DNA of 64,000 nucleotides, from NCBI RefSeq assembly GCF_011386835.1, contig NC_088797.1, positions 97,412,264 through 97,476,263 on the forward strand, read 5' to 3'. Of this stretch, positions 59,365 through 64,000 are shown one piece after another; position 1 is the stretch's first letter; every line of letters begins with the position of its first letter. The notes under the pieces were generated by a model, which did no database searches, was not told where the DNA came from, and worked only from the letters and a program-made list of their open reading frames with translations. This DNA comes from Chrysemys picta bellii. Lineage: Eukaryota; Chordata; Testudines; Emydidae. The position numbers were made by a program, and so were the translations under genes.

Positions 59365-60954
59365 CAGCCAACTACACAGCTTAAAAACGTTTAGATTTAA
59401 AGCACTTCTTTTAAAAATACTATTCAAGCAATCCACGAGGGTGGTTGCAATAGGGACTGTGCAATTTCTGTAGTTTTCCTAGGACAGCAACCGTTTACAG
59501 CTATTTTCTTCACAGGGATTGAACTTGAGTCACCTCAAATACAAAAAAAACCCACCAAAAAAAACCACAATATGAAAGAATAGGAAAGCACCACCTGGCT
59601 TAACCCACCTGCCTACTTTTGGTCCATCTCAATGCTTCCCACTTGTTATTTAACCAGACCTTTAAATCCCTTCCCTTCTATAGGAACAGGTGTCTCAAAC
59701 TCATTTGTATTCTATGTTGACCAACTTTCCACTGTAATATACTCTATACGTTTATTACCATTTGGGGTGGGGGGAGAAATTCTGCTTTCATTCCCTGCTC
59801 ACTCCCACTATCATCTTTTTTTATGAAAGACCACCTACTTTTTGAACCATTTACCATTACGAATAATTTATCTTAAGAAACTATCAGTCTATCAATTTTG
59901 AAAACTTCACAAAGTATCTTTTTTTACAACAAGACTGAGCCACCATCTTTTCCTTGGAAGTTAAATTATTGATACCTGTTATTACTTTAGTTGGCCTATG
60001 TTTTGCCTTTCTAAAGCAGCACCAGCCTTGTAGTACAATGATCTATATCATACTATTAGGATTCTGTGATATTGCAACCACATAATTTGCTGTAGAATTT
60101 ACTCATTGCTATAGAATTGTGTCCCAGTTTCTCAGCTTTCATTTTGAAAATGTTTCTGGTTCTTGAAGAGATAACGTGAAAAACACGAACCAAGCATAAA
60201 CTGATGTAGGGATGCTTGCCTGAATCTGCAAAGTGCCTAAAACTAAAACTTTGAGATTTGTGACCTGCCCCTTTCATCCTAAATAGGGACACATGCTCTT
60301 CACAATTTGGGCATTTTCCCAATATCCCATAGAATTCAACATTTTTGCCAAGCACTTCACCATTTTGCTGCAACCAGGACTCCCAATACTTTTTTCCCCT
60401 CTCTCCTTGCACTGTGATGACATGCCTATATCTGACTCCTGCTCTCCAGCTTTCCCTAAAAGAAGTTATTTGAATTACAGTGCATGCTTGCTGCACTGCT
60501 CCATGAAGCTAGGCAAAATTGGATCAGAGAAGCAGAGTTGGAGTCCAGCTCGCAACCAGGAGAACCACAAGCACAGACTGGTGAGCTGGGGGATTTAGAA
60601 AACAACACAGCAGTTGAGAACCACTCAACTAGAGACATTAGCCATTGTAGTCAGCTATCAGCTTCCCTCTTCTCGGGGTACACTGGGAAAGGAAATTCTG
60701 AGCTGGGCTACGTGGAGAACGGCATGGGAACAGAGACTTGGAGCTTCATCTAGAGAGCACGATGAAAAAATCCATCCTCAAAAATAGTCATAGCTGAAAA
60801 TAATCAACAACGAATTTAATGTCACTTCATATATTTCAACTGTGAACGTTTGTTTGCCTGGGGATGGGATGAATGGGAATTTGAATAAATTTACATTGCC
60901 ACAGAATTTAGAGGTTGCTGCTGTGGAATTTGGTCCCGTTGTGCTGTGGTTATA
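59365..60954. other. Intronic DNA with an unexplained 146-codon open stretch (60056-60496, minus)
   Basis: The minus-strand frame includes KYWESWLQQNGEVLGKNVEF and LGKCPNCEEHVSLFRMKG. It starts without an obvious promoter or splice context. I vaguely recognise the DNA as a dispersed reptile repeat but cannot name it. It is not treated as a gene. Confidence 0.35.
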
Positions 60955-61175
60955 TACTGCACTCATATAGCACCTTTCCTCTGAGGAACTCAAAGTCTTG
61001 GTAAAACGTACGAATCTCAACTCTGTATGAGATAAGGAACCATTGTCTCCATTGTAATGTATGGGTAACTGAGGCACAGAAGGGCTAAGTGACTTTCCCA
61101 CAGTTACACAGAAAGTCAATGACAAAGCCAGAAAAAGAACCCAGATCTAAACCTCACCCACAAGATCATAGTCCC
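60955..61175 (+). repeat. Ancient amniote repeat, second copy of the 30.6-kb family
   Basis: ATATAGCACCTTTCCTCTGA, then GGGTAACTGAGGCACAGAAG, GTGACTTTCCCACAGTTACA and AAAAAGAACCCAGATCTAAA follow the same order as 30575-30800 and the L2/L3-MIR type tail. Confidence 0.7.
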
Positions 61176-61689
61176 ATCCATCTTTCCTACATTGGCTTAA
61201 ATAAGGTCCAACAACAGCCTTAGCAATCTATTTATTTGTTTACAGGCATTTCTATTGCACTCATTGTAGTACTGAGTGCTTCCTACAGTACACTAACAAT
61301 GTCAGTACTTTTGTATCTCTTTCTCTAACAAATCCTGTTGTAGTTGTATATCCATCATTTTCTAAAGCAAAATCTGTAACCTTATTCAAAGACCCATACA
61401 GGCAGCCACAGGCTATAAGATATAATACGGTTAAATAAAAAGCATGGTATGATTAAGTCACTTTAAATCAGTCTTTAAAAGAAAAAAAAATAAAAGCCTG
61501 GAAGATTCATTATAGTCTATAAACCCATAGCGAGTAATAAAACACTGGGAGCACCAACACCCCTTCCCTTAAGCCCCTTTCTCCCAAGAGTTAACCCCTC
61601 CATAAAACTCTCCAATGAGTCTTGTCTGTTTAGAGCAGACTCCTCATTTATTTTTCCTCACAACTATAATTCTTGTCAACTTGCATTAT

Positions 61690-61860
61690 ACATGGCTCAG
61701 GAGATAGTTAAATGGGATACAGAGCCTTTCACCCCTAGGTCACCAGTTCAAATCCAGCCCAGGTTGGTAGTGACCAAAAATTGTTACCAACAGATGGCTG
61801 TTTGGAATCCACTGCGAACCTTCATTCTGGCAAAGTAAAGCAACACATATTCCAGACACA
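61690..61860 (+). repeat. tRNA-derived SINE
   Basis: A good A box, TGGCTCAGGAGATAG, at 61693-61707 and a B box, AGTTCAAATCC, at 61745-61755 in tRNA-like spacing, followed by CAGCCCAGGTTGGTAGTGAC and CAGATGGCTGTTTGGAATCC. A pol III promoter of this form without a foldable tRNA body indicates a SINE head. Confidence 0.6.
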
Positions 61861-63004
61861 TACTTTGCATTATCTTAAAAGGTGATGTCTATAGTTGGAA
61901 GTAAATGAGCTTCTACTCTTTTGGCTTCTTTACGATGTGTAAAGAAGTCCTAAAAGGATTTTGTCCTAAAACCAAAAAATGCCACACCTTTTTCTCTGCT
62001 TGTTTTTTTTTTACATTAGCAATTCTGATCTTGTCTGCCATTTTATGGAAACTGGAGTACTAGTGAAATTACAGCATTTTAAAAGATAGAAATCTGAGAA
62101 ATTGAGGAGGAAAAGTATTTTTATTAGTTTTTGTTTTTGTTATAATTAATTTAATGTTAATATCCAATAAACTCTTGCGAGAAAAAATGTCTTTGTTAAA
62201 GAGTCAACACCCTTATCTTTTCAATTAAGATTCAGTTCAATGAACATTCACATTCCACATCTCTGACACTCTCAAGAAGTTCTTCCTGCAAAAATAAGCA
62301 AGACCAGACTTGCCATTCATGATATTTGTATGGTTTAAAAAAAACAGAGGGGAAAAAACTTCATACCTCCTTTACACATCATAAAGGCAAAAAAAGAGGA
62401 CAAATCTCATTTTAAAAAATCCATAGAATGTTGCCTTTAAGTCAGTGAAATATTTTTGTGTTTACAAAACATGCCTGTAAATGGAAAAATAGTAAATTGA
62501 ATTCAAAATAAACTATCCCATACACCTCACACTCCACTGTGGAAAAAAACTGTGCCTCATGGCTTCCAAGAATTTCTATTAATGTGTTATTTTTAAGTGC
62601 CCATCTGTTTAAGCTTTTCAGCTTTTTAGTCAGTTTTAAAATTACAAATATTCTAATATTCAGTTATAAGCATTAGCTTGGACTATGTACAACCTTTCAG
62701 TAGCGATATATACTGAACTATTAGTAAGTATACTGGATTATTGGTACATGCCATGAGTTTGTGACATAAGAAGCCTATGCAGACGTAATCCCTGTTCCTC
62801 AGCTACTGTAGCAAAACTTAAAGAACATAACATCATGTCTGCTTGGCAGATATAAGATGAAGTCATTGAAGTCTCACTGCAATGGGACCAGAATTGTTGG
62901 AGAGAGGGAAGAGGAACCACAACAGCAGCATCACACTGACCCTGTGGAAGTCCCTCCAGTAGTACCATTGCAGTATTAAAGGGAACGTGGCTAGTGTACA
63001 GTCA
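61861..63004. other. Intronic DNA, nothing recognised
   Basis: AT-rich, no exon or repeat recognised. Confidence 0.4.
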
Positions 63005-63012
63005 CTCTATGG

Positions 63013-63323
63013 CAGGGGTAGGCAACCTATGGCATGCGTGCCGAAGGCAGCATGCAAGCTGATTTTCAGTGGCACTCACGCTGCCCGGGTCCTGGCCACC
63101 AGTCCGGGGGGCTCTGCATTTTAATTTATTTTTAAATGAAGCTTCTTAAACATTTTAAAAACCTTATTTAGTTTACATACAACAATAGTTTGGTTATATA
63201 TTATAGACTTATAGAAAGAGACCTTCTAAAAATGTTAAAATGTATTACTGGCACGTGAAACCTTAAATTAGAGTGAATAAATGAAGACTTGGCACACCAC
63301 TTCTGAAAGATTGCCGACCCCTG
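63013..63323. mobile_element. hAT MITE with perfect 8-bp duplication
   Basis: A 311-bp element flanked by CTCTATGG at 63005-63012 and 63324-63331. Ends: CAGGGGTAGGCAACCTATGG and, inward from the right, CAGGGGTCGGCAATCTTTCA. The interior is AT-rich and noncoding. Confidence 0.96.
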
Positions 63324-63453
63324 CTCTATGGCTTTGTTGCCTGGCAAGCCACAGGAAATTACCACCAGAATTAATGTCAACTTCCACAGGATACCACTCC
63401 ATGCCCTCTATGCTCCCCCACAGGGAAGACTAAGTCATAAGGAAACAATAGTC

Positions 63454-63784
63454 CAGGGATTGGCAACCTTTGGCATGTGGACCATCAGGGAAAGCCCCTG
63501 GCAGGCCGGGCCGGTTTGTTTACCTGCCGCGTCCGCAGGTTCGGCCGATCGCAGCTCCCACTGGCCGCGGTTTGCCGTTCCAGGCCAAGGGGGCTGTGGG
63601 AGCGGCGGCCAGCACATCCTTCGGCCTGTGCCACTTCCCGCAGCCCCCATTGGCCTGGAACGGTGAACCACGGCCAGTGGGAGCTGCAATCACCCGAACC
63701 TGTGGACGCGGCAGGTAAACAAACTGGCCCAGCCTGCCAGGGGCTTTCCCTGACGGTCCACGTGCCAAAGGTTGCTGATCCCTG
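63454..63784. mobile_element. hAT foldback MITE with perfect 8-bp duplication
   Basis: A 331-bp GC-rich element flanked by CAATAGTC at 63446-63453 and 63785-63792. The ends CAGGGATTGGCAACCTTTGG and, inward from the right, CAGGGATCAGCAACCTTTGG open a near-complete palindrome (GGAAAGCCCCTGGCAGGC against GCCTGCCAGGGGCTTTCC). The many overlapping open frames on both strands result from this symmetry and high GC content. Confidence 0.96.
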
Positions 63785-63882
63785 CAATAGTCACACCGTT
63801 AATGACAGAGCCATACTACTGAGAAGAAAGGAGCCTGAGCAGTAGCATGAAGATACTGTCTCTCATCTTGAATGCTCTGAGG

Positions 63883-64000
63883 CAATGGTTCTCAACCAGG
63901 AGAATGTGTACCCCTGGGGGTACACTGAGGTCTTCCAGGAGGTACATCAACTCATCTAGATATTTGCCTAGTTTTACAACAGGCTACATAAAAAGCATTA
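63883..64000 (+). mobile_element. hAT MITE, left part, running off the window
   Basis: CAATGGTTCTCAACCAGGAG, then GTGTACCCCTGGGGGTACAC and TTTGCCTAGTTTTACAACAG is the left end of a well-known reptile hAT element. The right end is beyond position 64000. Confidence 0.75.

Noticed and set aside
61690..61760. Possible tRNA gene
   Set aside because: A and B boxes are present but no cloverleaf or anticodon arm could be folded; a SINE head explains it better.
63435..63845. Five overlapping open frames of 80-122 codons
   Set aside because: They fall in or across the palindromic hAT MITE; symmetry and high GC content create them.

Overview
The window is vertebrate, almost certainly reptilian, nuclear DNA. 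It is AT-rich, sparse in coding sequence, and split by GT-AG introns. It is littered with CR1 LINEs, a DIRS-type tyrosine-recombinase retrotransposon, Penelope-like fragments, hAT and Tc1/mariner-type MITEs and MIR-like SINEs. That repeat mixture (young CR1 plus DIRS plus abundant hAT MITEs) points to a turtle; a crocodilian is a less likely alternative. No bacterial-style gene, operon or CRISPR array is present.

The only host gene I can support is EXOC6, the Sec15 subunit of the exocyst, on the minus strand. Twelve consecutive internal coding exons lie between 51206 and 10363. All are in phase, all are bounded by AG acceptors and GT donors, and together they encode about 438 residues, from roughly residue 154 to 591 of the vertebrate protein by recalled homology. 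The 5' exons lie beyond the right edge and the 3' exons beyond the left edge, so the window is a slice from the middle of the gene. Everything else sits inside its introns.

Layout from left to right: 1-10362, downstream intron with a MIR-like SINE, a nearly full-length dead hAT element (3715-7030, 8-bp target-site duplication) and a long-TIR MITE. 10363-12405, exons 12 and 11. 12406-20883, intron with an old antisense CR1, Penelope-like foldback pieces and a GC-rich transposon-associated island. 20884-20993, exon 10. 20994-32295, an 11.3-kb intron largely filled by a DIRS-like element (about 21357-28990) into which a CR1 inserted. 32296-38271, a compact cluster of six exons (exons 9 to 4) whose widest intron carries a Penelope/CR1 nest and a hAT MITE. 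38272-51206, exons 3 to 1 separated by introns holding a second old CR1, a Penelope tail with a hammerhead-ribozyme-like core, several MITEs, a DIRS-type palindrome and a young CR1. 51207-64000, intron upstream of exon 1, quiet except for a pure AAAG microsatellite and a cluster of hAT MITEs at the right end.

The exons are intact while all mobile-element genes are broken or truncated. The interest lies in the architecture and nesting of the elements: DIRS terminal and internal complementary repeats, a CR1 precisely dated relative to the DIRS, and a possible ribozyme. No dedicated new multigene system was found.
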